The translations under genes were made by a program, and so were the position numbers. The notes beneath the pieces are model-generated. The model made no database searches, was not told the DNA's origin, and saw only the letters and a program-made list of their open reading frames with translations. From SHZL01 sp963708905 (GTDB lineage: Bacteria > Pseudomonadota > Gammaproteobacteria > Xanthomonadales > SZUA-36), in NCBI GenBank assembly GCA_963708905.1, contig CAVPUV010000081.1, positions 1-64,000 on the forward strand: a DNA stretch of 64,000 nt, written 5' to 3'. Below, piece by piece: positions 26,773 through 34,841 of this stretch. Within the stretch, counting starts at the first letter, position 1, and each line of letters begins with the position of its first letter.

Positions 26773-27507
26773 TCAACGGAATTGCACTTCGAATCCGGTG
26801 GCCCCGTCTCCCGGGTCCGGCATTTCCAGCGACAGGGTCAGGTAGGCTTGCGGGGTCATGCCGTTACGCAGATCGGAACCGTTGGGCAGGTAATCGGCCG
26901 GCTTGAATAACTGGCGCGCCAGCCGCCGGTTGTGGATATCGAGCAAGGTCACGTCGATGTCGGGATAGGCCTGGCTTTGGGCCGCGCGGTTGACAATGGT
27001 TGCCGTCAGCAACAGCACGCCCGGGCGCAAGGGGTGGGCTTTCAGTTCCCGGCTGAGCAGCTTGATTTGGTCGAGCGCACGAAATGGAGCTTGCGGTGGG
27101 GCTGGTCTCATCCCCAGCTGGACCAGTGTCGACTGCAACCACGGCGTATCGGTCAGGGGTTGTTGCAGGAACCTGGCGAGATTCAATGTAATGATGACGG
27201 TCAACACCACCGCTGCGATGATCCACACGGCGCGCTGCAGCGACTTTCTTCGTGGTAAATCCGATTCCTCTGACGTGGTCCGGGCTTGGCGTTCTTTACC
27301 TGGACCCAGCGACAAGGCCAGTCCCAATTCCGGCAGATCGCCCGCGGGGGCTCCCTGCTGCCGGGCTTGTGGCCATTCGTCAAACAGCGCCTCCAGCGCA
27401 TTACCTGTTTTATGGCACTTGCCACAGCGGTACCTGCCGCCCCCCTGGGCGAGCGCAGCGGCGTTTACCGGGTGCACGGTATGGCAGGCCTGGCAGCGCG
27501 TAAACAC
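26773..27507 (-). CDS. Zinc-ribbon protein with DUF3426 domain
   Basis: A 244-aa single-pass membrane protein. The N terminus has MFTRCQACHTVHPV and YRCGKCHKTG, two CxxC pairs forming an MJ0042-type zinc ribbon. A transmembrane helix follows (AVWIIAAVVLTVIITL, about residues 92-112), then a C-terminal DUF3426 beta domain that ends in TLSLEMPDPGDGATGFEVQFR. In Pseudomonas a similar gene lies between prmA and dusB-fis, so the position fits. Function is not established. It follows the DUF4124 gene by 2 nt and precedes fis by 120 nt. Confidence 0.85.
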   Translation of the reverse strand: MFTRCQACHTVHPVNAAALAQGGGRYRCGKCHKTGNALEALFDEWPQARQQGAPAGDLPELGLALSLGPGKERQARTTSEESDLPRRKSLQRAVWIIAAVVLTVIITLNLARFLQQPLTDTPWLQSTLVQLGMRPAPPQAPFRALDQIKLLSRELKAHPLRPGVLLLTATIVNRAAQSQAYPDIDVTLLDIHNRRLARQLFKPADYLPNGSDLRNGMTPQAYLTLSLEMPDPGDGATGFEVQFR

Positions 27508-27509
27508 CG

Positions 27510-28197
27510 TCAGTCTTCGGCTTCGGCCTGTGCTGCCACCAGAGTGCGATAGCGATCCAGATCGGCTTCGAAGGTCTTTCTGATGGCATCCTCGCGCTCC
27601 TTCAAAGCGCCGATTGATTCTGCATTGCTGACCAGGCGTTGCTTCAGACTGCGGATATCCCTGACCAGTTTGTCTTCAACTTTCACCCCGGCTCTCTGTC
27701 GTTCGGCCGCCTCGCGGATATTGCCATGATAAGCCTCATCCAGACTTTTCCTGGAGGCGGTCAGGACCCGCTTATCGTAGTCCATCTGCTTGATTTCGAC
27801 CTGCATGGCGTCGAGGATTTCCTGCTCAGAGTCATAGCGCAGTAATAAAAAGTCGTCCTGTTGGGCCTTCATTTGTGCGGCGCTGTAGCGTGGCGCAGCG
27901 CGTTGCATGCCTGAGGAATCGCGCGGCAGTTCATTTTTTCCCGGTGGTTTGGGTTTGGGGGGTGGAGGGGGCGCCAGAGTCCGGTCTTCTTGCCAGGTAT
28001 TGCCTGCTTTTTTTTGCACCTCAAGTTTCTCTTCCTGTAAATCCGGCGGCAGGGATTCGCTGAAATGCACCTCGCCGTTTTCATCCACCCAGCGGTAAAC
28101 CTTTCGGCTGCGACTGAGCGCCTTTCTTCTGCGCTTCCACGCTGGCGGCAAGGAACACGCAGACGGCCAACAACAAACACCAGGAAACAGTTTTCAT
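27510..28197 (-). pseudogene. Secreted DUF4124-domain protein, single-base frameshift after the signal peptide
   Basis: ATG 28197 (MKTVSWCLLLAVCVFLAASVEA) begins a good signal peptide 1 nt after the pyrE stop. Near 28100 one extra base (a doubled C on the plus strand) shifts the frame. Without it the protein continues as KVYRWVDENGEVHFSESLPPD, the DUF4124 signature, and then a long charged coiled-coil region to 27510. Gene callers will start an ORF at 28151 without a signal. Family members are periplasmic and of unknown function. The lesion may be an assembly error. Confidence 0.72.
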
Positions 28198-28198
28198 A

Positions 28199-28852
28199 TC
28201 AGACTCCATACTCGTCACGATAGCGCCGTATGGCTTTGATGTCGATATTGCCAAGCGGTTGTGTTTGCAGGTAATCCAGCAGATCAGCCAGCGTGGCGAT
28301 GGACACGCAGGGAATGCCGAATTCGCTGTGGACTTCCTGCGCGGCTGACAAGGCGCCACGGCCGCGTTCCTGGCGATCCAGCGCCATGGCGATGCCCGCC
28401 GGCTCCGCACCCGCCGCTTGGATCATGGCAATGGATTCGCGCACCGAGGTACCGGCGGAAATGACATCATCGATGATCAGTACGCGGCCCTTGAGCGGCG
28501 CGCCCACCAGCACCCCACCTTCGCCGTGGTCCTTGGCTTCCTTGCGATTGTAGGCGTAAGGCACATTACGTGAATAATCCTTATGCAAGGCAATAGCGGT
28601 GGCGGCAGCAAGCGGTATGCCCTTGTAAGCGGGACCAAACAACATGTCAAAACTGACTGCGGATGCCTTGATCGCTGCGGCATAGCAATGCGACAGTGCC
28701 GCCAGGGATGCGCCGTCGTCGAAGCCGCCGGCATTGAAGAAATACGGACTGATGCGGCCGGACTTCAGGGTGAAGCTGCCAAACCGCAGATTGCCCTTGG
28801 CGAGGGCCAGTTCAAAGAATTTCTGTTTGTAGTCCTGCATCGAAGAATCCAT
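28199..28852 (-). CDS. pyrE: Orotate phosphoribosyltransferase PyrE
   Basis: Makes OMP from orotate and PRPP. A 217-aa (213 if started at the internal ATG 28840) type I PRTase: LRFGSFTLKSGRISPYFFNAG at the N terminus, FGPAYKGIPLAAATAIAL, NRKEAKDHGEGG in the flexible catalytic loop and the PRPP motif VLIIDDVISAGTSVRES. E. coli PyrE aligns best with the start at 28840, but AGGA lies closer to the first ATG, so the start is open. It leads a unit with the DUF4124 and DUF3426 genes and is divergent from the exonuclease III gene. Confidence 0.96.
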   Translation of the reverse strand: MDSSMQDYKQKFFELALAKGNLRFGSFTLKSGRISPYFFNAGGFDDGASLAALSHCYAAAIKASAVSFDMLFGPAYKGIPLAAATAIALHKDYSRNVPYAYNRKEAKDHGEGGVLVGAPLKGRVLIIDDVISAGTSVRESIAMIQAAGAEPAGIAMALDRQERGRGALSAAQEVHSEFGIPCVSIATLADLLDYLQTQPLGNIDIKAIRRYRDEYGV

Positions 28853-28986
28853 TCCTGATGGGGGCCAGTATATCCCGCCAGCGGCTGGTTAAGAAATTCT
28901 ACTTGCCCCTCACGCCCATGACAGCGCCAGCGCTTGCGGTTATGCTGGCGCGCAAACCCGGGCTTGATGCAACGGAAAAGGATCAG

Positions 28987-29781
28987 ATGAAAATCATAAC
29001 CCTGAACGCCAATGGTATCCGCTCGGCCGCCAGCAAGGGTTTTTACGCCTGGATGCGCCGCCAGGACGCCGACCTGGTCTGCATTCAGGAAACCAAGGCC
29101 CAGCAGCACCAGTTGCAGGACCGGATGTTCTTCCCCGAGGGCTATCATGTCTGGTACCACGACGCCTTGAAACCGGGCTACAGCGGGGTGGCGATCTACA
29201 GCCGTCAACAACCGGACCGGGTGCATCATGGCCTGGGCTGGGACGTGATGGACCACGAAGGCCGCTGGCTGCAGGCCGATTTCGGTCCCTTGTCGGTGGT
29301 GTCGTTATACCTCCAGTCTGGCTCCAGCAGCGCAGAGCGGCAGGGGGTCAAATTCCAGGCCATGGAATACCTAATGCCGCGCCTGCGGGAACTGGCCGCT
29401 GACGGGCGCGAATACGTCATTTGCGGCGACTGGAATATCGCCCACCGGAAAATCGACCTGAAAAACTGGCGGGGTAACCAGAAGCAATCCGGTTTCCTGC
29501 CGGAGGAGCGGGCCTGGATGGATGAATTGTTTGGCGCTGCCGGCTGGGTGGACGCATTCCGTCGCATCGATCAACGCGAGGAGCAGTACACCTGGTGGTC
29601 CAACCGCGGACGCGCCTGGGACAACAACACCGGGTGGCGCATCGACTATCAGGTCGCCACGCCCGGCGTGGCCGCTGCCGCCCGGGCAGTCGAAATCTAC
29701 AAGGACGAACGGTTTTCTGATCACGCGCCGCTGATCATGGAGTACGACTACCAGATTCCTGCCAGGCCCACTGCCGCGTGA
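28987..29781 (+). CDS. xthA: Exonuclease III family AP endonuclease, Crc-like by position
   Basis: A 264-aa EEP-fold nuclease. ATG 28987 (MKIITLNANGIRSAA) follows AAGGA by 5 nt; an upstream open frame from 28858 is not needed. Active-site residues are intact: Glu in CIQETKAQ, Asp-Asn in CGDWNIAH, and the Asp-His pair in FSDHAPLIMEY. Pseudomonas Crc, which also sits beside pyrE and shares DIKNWR-type and PGFLAPERAWMDE-type segments, has lost these residues. This protein therefore looks like a working nuclease of the lineage from which Crc arose, or simply ExoIII. It overlaps the next gene (GTGA). Confidence 0.9.
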   Translation: MKIITLNANGIRSAASKGFYAWMRRQDADLVCIQETKAQQHQLQDRMFFPEGYHVWYHDALKPGYSGVAIYSRQQPDRVHHGLGWDVMDHEGRWLQADFGPLSVVSLYLQSGSSSAERQGVKFQAMEYLMPRLRELAADGREYVICGDWNIAHRKIDLKNWRGNQKQSGFLPEERAWMDELFGAAGWVDAFRRIDQREEQYTWWSNRGRAWDNNTGWRIDYQVATPGVAAAARAVEIYKDERFSDHAPLIMEYDYQIPARPTAA

Positions 29782-31031
29782 CGCCATCCGCTGTGCCACG
29801 TGACTGGAAGGCCATCCTGTTTAACCGGCGCATGCTGGTATGCCTTTTCATTGGTTTCAGTTCGGGTATGCCGCTGTATGTGCTGATCCAGTTGGTACCG
29901 GCCTGGTTGCGCAGCAATGGCGTCGATCTGGCCACCATCGGCCTGTTCTCACTGGTGTCCTTGCCCTATACCTGGAAGTTCCTCTGGTCGCCGTTGATGG
30001 ACCGATTCAGTTGGCCTTTTCTGGGCCGCCGGCGTGGCTGGGCGTTGATCACCCAGGTGCTGTTGTTTCTGTCCATTGGCGCGCTGGGCCAGTTTGACCC
30101 GGCGAACTCCCTCGATGCGATCATCGTCTTCGTGTTTCTGGTGTCACTGTTTTCCGCCAGCCAGGACATCGTTATCGACGCCTACCGCCGCGAGTTGCTG
30201 GCCGATGATGAGCTGGGCACGGGTAATTCGCTTTTTGTCAACGCCTATCGGCTGGCCTCCCTGGTGCCCGGAGCGCTGGCGCTGATCCTGTCCGACCACC
30301 TGCCCTGGGCGGCGGTGTACTGGATCACGGCCGCGTTCATGAGTGTAGGTATCATCACCACAGTGGTGATCCATGAAGTCAGCGACGACAGGCTGGCGCC
30401 GCACACGCTGCGCGAGGCCGTCATCGAGCCCTTCAAGGAGTTTTTTTCCCGCGATGGCATCCGCGGGGGGCTGGCGATCCTGGCGTTCATGTTCCTGTAC
30501 AAGCTCGGCGACAGCATGGCCACGGCACTGGCCACGCCCTTCTACCTGGACATGGGCTTCAGCCGCACCGAGATCGGCTCCATTGCCAAGGTGGCAGCCC
30601 TGTGGGCGGCCATAGCCGGCGGTCTGCTCGGTGGCTTGCTGATGCTCAGGCTCAGCATCAACCGGGCCTTGTGGGCATTCGGCTTTGTCCAGTTGGTCAC
30701 CATCCTGGGATTCGCCTGGCTGAGCACGGTGGGTCATCACCCGGCCGGCCTGTTCGTGGTGGTCAGCGCGGAGTACCTCGGTGTGGGTCTGGGCACGGTC
30801 GCTTTGATGGCTTACATGGCGCGCGAGACCAGCAGAGCTTTCACCGCCACCCAGTTTGCGCTGTTCAGCAGCTTCATCGCGGTGCCGCGCACTTTTGCCA
30901 ACGCCAGCACCGGCTATCTGATCGAAGCCATGGGTTATACGAATTTTTTCCTGCTGTGCACTGCCGTGGCCGTGCCGGGGATGTTGATGCTGTTGAAGGT
31001 GGCGCCGTGGGGTGGGAAGGGGGATGGATGA
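29778..31031 (+). CDS. ampG: AmpG-family muropeptide MFS permease
   Basis: A 417-aa, 12-helix MFS protein that should import anhydromuropeptides for cell-wall recycling. N-terminal GFSSGMPLYVLIQLVPAWLR and LPYTWKFLWSPLMDR, then SASQDIVIDAYRRELL, are typical of AmpG. It starts with GTG at 29778, overlapping the xthA stop. AnmK, encoded 10 kb away, acts on a product of the same recycling pathway. Confidence 0.9.
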   Translation: MTPSAVPRDWKAILFNRRMLVCLFIGFSSGMPLYVLIQLVPAWLRSNGVDLATIGLFSLVSLPYTWKFLWSPLMDRFSWPFLGRRRGWALITQVLLFLSIGALGQFDPANSLDAIIVFVFLVSLFSASQDIVIDAYRRELLADDELGTGNSLFVNAYRLASLVPGALALILSDHLPWAAVYWITAAFMSVGIITTVVIHEVSDDRLAPHTLREAVIEPFKEFFSRDGIRGGLAILAFMFLYKLGDSMATALATPFYLDMGFSRTEIGSIAKVAALWAAIAGGLLGGLLMLRLSINRALWAFGFVQLVTILGFAWLSTVGHHPAGLFVVVSAEYLGVGLGTVALMAYMARETSRAFTATQFALFSSFIAVPRTFANASTGYLIEAMGYTNFFLLCTAVAVPGMLMLLKVAPWGGKGDG

Positions 31032-31066
31032 AATGAACCTGGCCCCTGCTGTCGAATTTGACCAAG

Positions 31067-31363
31067 CTAGAAAACCCTCAGCCACGAAAACTCTGAATTG
31101 ATCAGAGTTTCCCTGGAATTGAAGAGGGTAGCGGCCGAATTCTTCCACGGCATCCACCATGGCCAGGACATTTTCCGCCGTCCCAGCTCAGGCCAGTCGT
31201 AGATGTAGTTGTCCGGGGCCTGTACTCCGATGATGTCCTTGATGCCCTTGTAGGGCTGCATTTTGATCCCGGTGGCATTGCTGACACCAATCACCAGGGG
31301 AATGCGATCGGGTTGTTCGTGATGCAGGGTGGCCAACACCCGTTCACGGGAGGTTATTGGCAT
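31067..31363 (-). pseudogene. Remnant of a UroD-family (uroporphyrinogen decarboxylase / corrinoid methyltransferase type) gene
   Basis: MPITSRERVLATLHHEQPDRIPLVIG... matches the N terminus of UroD-like methyltransferases, normally 330-400 aa. Recognisable sequence stops after about 70 residues (YIYDWPELG). In another frame ENVLAMVDAVEEFGRYP (about 31117-31167) looks like the C-terminal helix of the same family. A large internal deletion has apparently fused start and end out of frame. The ATG overlaps the end of the upstream permease, so the intact gene was probably co-transcribed with it. Confidence 0.55.
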
Positions 31364-32723
31364 TTTTCATTTTCCAGATCAAATAGGCAATGGATACGGC
31401 AATCATCCAGGGGATGCCGACGATCCACGAAATGTTCCAGAAGTCGGTATCCAGACCCATGGTAATCAGGATGGCCGCCAATAGCAGGATTCCCAGTATC
31501 TGCAGATACGGAAAAAAGGGCGTGCGTATCGGCAAATGCTGGTTCTTGTGCTTGCGTCGAAAACTCAGGTGACTCAACAGGATGATCATCCAGACACTCA
31601 GGCCACCAAAGAGGGCGATGCCAAACAGATAGTTGTAAGCGTATGGCGTAAGTCTGGAAATGGACGCGGCCAGTAAAATACAGGCACCGGATAGTATCGT
31701 CGCCGCAACCGGTGTTCCTTTCGCACCCAGTTTCCCCAGGAAGCCGGGTGCATAACTGCCCCTGGCGAGTGAAAACAGCATCCTGGATGTCAGGTATATA
31801 TTCGTATTCATGCTGGACAAAGCCGCGGTCAGCACCACGAAATTCATGATGCCTGCCGCATACATGATGCCCACGTCTCTGAATAACCTGACGAACGGAC
31901 TTTCAGTGACAACGTGTGCGCCGATTTCGGTCCAGGGAATGAACGTAACCATGACCGACAACGCCAGCACATAAAACAGGAACAGGCGTAAAGCCATGGT
32001 GCGCAGTGCCGCGGGAATGGCGGTAACGGGGTCTTCCGCTTCGCCGGATGTCACGGCAATGACTTCGATGCCGTAAAAGGAAAAGATGGCCATAATGACG
32101 GCCATCCAGACCCCACCGAAACCATGCGGCATGAACCCACCTTCCAAACCGGTCAGGTTGTGAAGACCTACAGGCTCACCCACCAATCCGAATATATGGG
32201 TAATTCCCAGAACGATGAAAATAATGATGGCGACAACTTTTATCAGTGCAAACCAGTATTCGAACGAGCCGAAATTGGTCACCGAGCGGGAGTTGACGTA
32301 AATCAGGGCTACGGCAAAACCCAGCGACCATAGCCAAACCGGCGTACCGGGGAACCAGTAAGTCATATACAGGCCACCTGCCACCGCCTCGCCGCCAATG
32401 GCAATGACTTGTGCCATCCAGTAGGTGTAACGCACGAGAAAACCTGCCCACGGACATAAATACATTTCCGCGTAAGTTCCAAATGAGCCGGCGGTTGGAT
32501 GCACCACCGCCATTTCAGACAGGCTGAAAACCATGATGACGGCGACTACGGCGGCAATGACATAACTGATCAAAACCGCTGGACCGGCGTAACCGATGGC
32601 GATACCGGAGCCCATGAACAGACCAGTGCCAATGGCCCCGCCCAGTCCAATCATCGTGATCTGCGCACGAGTCAAACTGTGATGTAAACCGCCTTCACGC
32701 GCTACCAGACTTTTCTTATCCAT
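31344..32723 (-). CDS. Amino-acid permease of the APC superfamily (AAT type)
   Basis: A 459-aa, 12-helix permease. LTRAQITMIGLGGAIGTGLFMGSG at helix 1 is the substrate-binding motif of the amino-acid transporter (AAT) family, and SEMAVVHPTAGSFGTYAE follows in helix 3. The exact amino acid cannot be read; relatives carry GABA, proline, aromatic or basic amino acids. Its 3' end overlaps the UroD remnant. It is divergent from an aldehyde dehydrogenase, which would fit catabolism of an amine or GABA-like compound. Confidence 0.88.
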   Translation of the reverse strand: MDKKSLVAREGGLHHSLTRAQITMIGLGGAIGTGLFMGSGIAIGYAGPAVLISYVIAAVVAVIMVFSLSEMAVVHPTAGSFGTYAEMYLCPWAGFLVRYTYWMAQVIAIGGEAVAGGLYMTYWFPGTPVWLWSLGFAVALIYVNSRSVTNFGSFEYWFALIKVVAIIIFIVLGITHIFGLVGEPVGLHNLTGLEGGFMPHGFGGVWMAVIMAIFSFYGIEVIAVTSGEAEDPVTAIPAALRTMALRLFLFYVLALSVMVTFIPWTEIGAHVVTESPFVRLFRDVGIMYAAGIMNFVVLTAALSSMNTNIYLTSRMLFSLARGSYAPGFLGKLGAKGTPVAATILSGACILLAASISRLTPYAYNYLFGIALFGGLSVWMIILLSHLSFRRKHKNQHLPIRTPFFPYLQILGILLLAAILITMGLDTDFWNISWIVGIPWMIAVSIAYLIWKMKNANNLP

Positions 32724-32730
32724 ATTTATT

Positions 32731-32766
32731 TTTGCCTGTTTGTTTGACTTTGCCAGTTTGTTTGAC
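32731..32766. repeat. 18-bp tandem repeat in the permease / aldehyde dehydrogenase promoter region
   Basis: TTTGCCTGTTTGTTTGAC (32731-32748) is followed directly by TTTGCCAGTTTGTTTGAC (32749-32766), with one difference. It starts 8 nt from the permease start codon, in the divergent control region, and could be a paired operator or a replication slip. Confidence 0.6.
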
Positions 32767-32857
32767 TTTTATTATGTAGGGCCAGGAGGTACAGCTGTTA
32801 TTATTGCTCTAAGATACAAGCAACCAGCAACCAACAGCGAACAGGGTAGAGACAGCC

Positions 32858-34279
32858 ATGCAAGAATACAACATGTATATCAATGGAAAGCAGGTGCAAT
32901 CCGGCAAAACGTTCGACGTCATCAATCCCGCGACCGCCAAGCCGTTTGCCCGCTGCCAATTGGGAAACGTCTCACATGTCGAGCAGGCTGTCGCGGCCGC
33001 CAAGGCCGCCTTTCCGGCCTGGAGCCAAACTTCGGATGAACAGCGCAAGCAACTGCTGCACCAGGTGGCCGGCGCCATGGAGGCCAATATGCCTGAATTG
33101 ATGGAATTGGTCACCAGGGAAACGGGCAAACCCTTGGGGGGCTTGAATGGAATTGGGTCGGGTATGGAAGTCGGCGGCTCCGTTGCGTGGACGCATTACA
33201 CGGCCGAGCTGCAATTGCCGGTGGACGTGATCCAGGATAACGAGGTCGCACGCATTGAAGTACACCGCAAACCGTTGGGCGTGGTGGCCTCGATCACGCC
33301 CTGGAACTGGCCGCTTTTGATCGCCATCTGGCACGTGATTCCCGCCCTGCGGGCAGGCAATACGGTAGTGATGAAGCCGGCCACCTTTACCCCGGTCTCA
33401 ACGCTGCGCTTCGTGCAGTTGGCCAGTGAGATTCTGCCGCCGGGCGTGATCAACATCATCACCGGTGGAGGCGATGTGGGCAACGCGATTACCGGCCACC
33501 CTGACGTCCGGAAAATCGCCTTCACGGGTTCCACGCCAACCGGCAAACGCATCATGACATCCGCAGCCAGGAACCTGGCGCGCTGCACGCTTGAGCTCGG
33601 TGGTAACGATGCCGGCATCGTTTTACCGGATATTGATATCAAGGAGTTTGCACCCAAACTGTTCGGCGCGTGTTTCCACAATAACGGGCAGACCTGCGCC
33701 GCGCTGAAACGCCTTTATGTGCATGAATCCCAATATGAAGAATTGGGCCAGGCCATGGCTGAACTGGCGAAAAAGGTAAAAGTCGGCGACGGCATGGAAG
33801 AGGGAACGGAACTGGGTCCGGTACAGAACCTGCCACAATTGGAGATTGTCCTGGACCTGGCGAAATCTGCCCGGGCAGATGGCGGCCGTTTTCTCGCCGG
33901 CGGCAAGCGCATCGATCGCGCAGGTTACTTCTTCGAACCGACCATCGTTGCCGATTTGACCGATGGCAGCCGCCTGGTCGACGAAGAACCCTTCGGCCCG
34001 ATTCTGCCCATCATCAAGTACTCGGATATCGATGAGGTCATCGAGCGGGCGAACCGCAATGAATGTGGCCTGGGTGGTTCGATCTGGTCCAGCGACACCA
34101 GCAAGGCGGCCGAATTGGCGCAGCGCCTGGAGTGCGGGTCTGCATGGGTCAATGATCATGGCGCGGTCCAACCGGATGCACCGTTTGGCGGCGTCAAGCA
34201 ATCCGGAATGGGTGTGGAGTTTGGCCTCTACGGCCTGGAAGAATTCACCTCGATCCAGACCCTTAAAATCGCCAAGTAA
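32858..34279 (+). CDS. NAD(P)-dependent aldehyde dehydrogenase
   Basis: A 473-aa ALDH superfamily member. ASITPWNWPLLIAIWHVIPAL and MKPATFTP form the cofactor site, FTGSTPTGKRIM the Rossmann turn, LELGGNDAGIVLPD supplies the general-base Glu, and FHNNGQTCAALKRLYVHE has the catalytic Cys (about residue 280). Glu in EEPFGPILPIIKY binds the ribose. Substrate unknown; the family covers semialdehydes and aliphatic aldehydes. It is divergent from an amino-acid permease and 59 nt upstream of phaJ on the same strand, so it may be read into the PHA genes. Confidence 0.9.
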   Translation: MQEYNMYINGKQVQSGKTFDVINPATAKPFARCQLGNVSHVEQAVAAAKAAFPAWSQTSDEQRKQLLHQVAGAMEANMPELMELVTRETGKPLGGLNGIGSGMEVGGSVAWTHYTAELQLPVDVIQDNEVARIEVHRKPLGVVASITPWNWPLLIAIWHVIPALRAGNTVVMKPATFTPVSTLRFVQLASEILPPGVINIITGGGDVGNAITGHPDVRKIAFTGSTPTGKRIMTSAARNLARCTLELGGNDAGIVLPDIDIKEFAPKLFGACFHNNGQTCAALKRLYVHESQYEELGQAMAELAKKVKVGDGMEEGTELGPVQNLPQLEIVLDLAKSARADGGRFLAGGKRIDRAGYFFEPTIVADLTDGSRLVDEEPFGPILPIIKYSDIDEVIERANRNECGLGGSIWSSDTSKAAELAQRLECGSAWVNDHGAVQPDAPFGGVKQSGMGVEFGLYGLEEFTSIQTLKIAK

Positions 34280-34338
34280 GTCCAATGAAGGAGCCGGCGG
34301 CTGCACGGCCGCCGGCTTTGTAGTTACAGGAGCAGCAC

Positions 34339-34815
34339 ATGAGCCAAATCAGCAATTTTACCTTCGACGAAATTTCCATTGGCCAGACCGCTAGCTACAG
34401 CCGCAAGATTGGCGAGCAGGAAGTTCTGCTGTTCGCAGCGGCATCCGGCGACGTCAACCCGGTACACCTGGATGCCGAGTATGCCGCCGGTACCATTTTT
34501 AAGGAGCGCATCGCCCATGGCATGATGACCGGCGCCATCATATCCGCCGCCCTGGCGCTCGAATTGCCTGGACCGGGCACCATTTACCTGGGACAGACAC
34601 TGCGCTTCCGGCTGCCGGTAAAAATTGGTGATGAGTTGACCGTGAAACTCGAAGTCACCGCCAAGCGGGAAGACAAGAAATTCGTCACGCTGGATTGCGT
34701 CGTGGTCAACCAGCATGGCAAGACGGTGGCCAGCGGCACCGCGGAAGTGATGCCCCCGGCCGCGAAAACCGTGATCGAGAGACCGCCCGTGCCTCGCGTT
34801 CACGTGGAAGCATAA
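34339..34815 (+). CDS. phaJ: (R)-specific enoyl-CoA hydratase, MaoC-like (PhaJ type)
   Basis: A 158-aa hot-dog fold protein with the MaoC hydratase motif FAAASGDVNPVHLDAEYA (catalytic Asp and His, about residues 33-50), followed by RIAHGMMTGAIISAAL. PhaJ turns beta-oxidation enoyl-CoA into (R)-3-hydroxyacyl-CoA for PHA synthase. It precedes phaC on the same strand by 26 nt, so the pathway role is well supported by context. Confidence 0.9.
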   Translation: MSQISNFTFDEISIGQTASYSRKIGEQEVLLFAAASGDVNPVHLDAEYAAGTIFKERIAHGMMTGAIISAALALELPGPGTIYLGQTLRFRLPVKIGDELTVKLEVTAKREDKKFVTLDCVVVNQHGKTVASGTAEVMPPAAKTVIERPPVPRVHVEA

Positions 34816-34841
34816 TCCCGATTTTGCAAGAATCCTTTACC

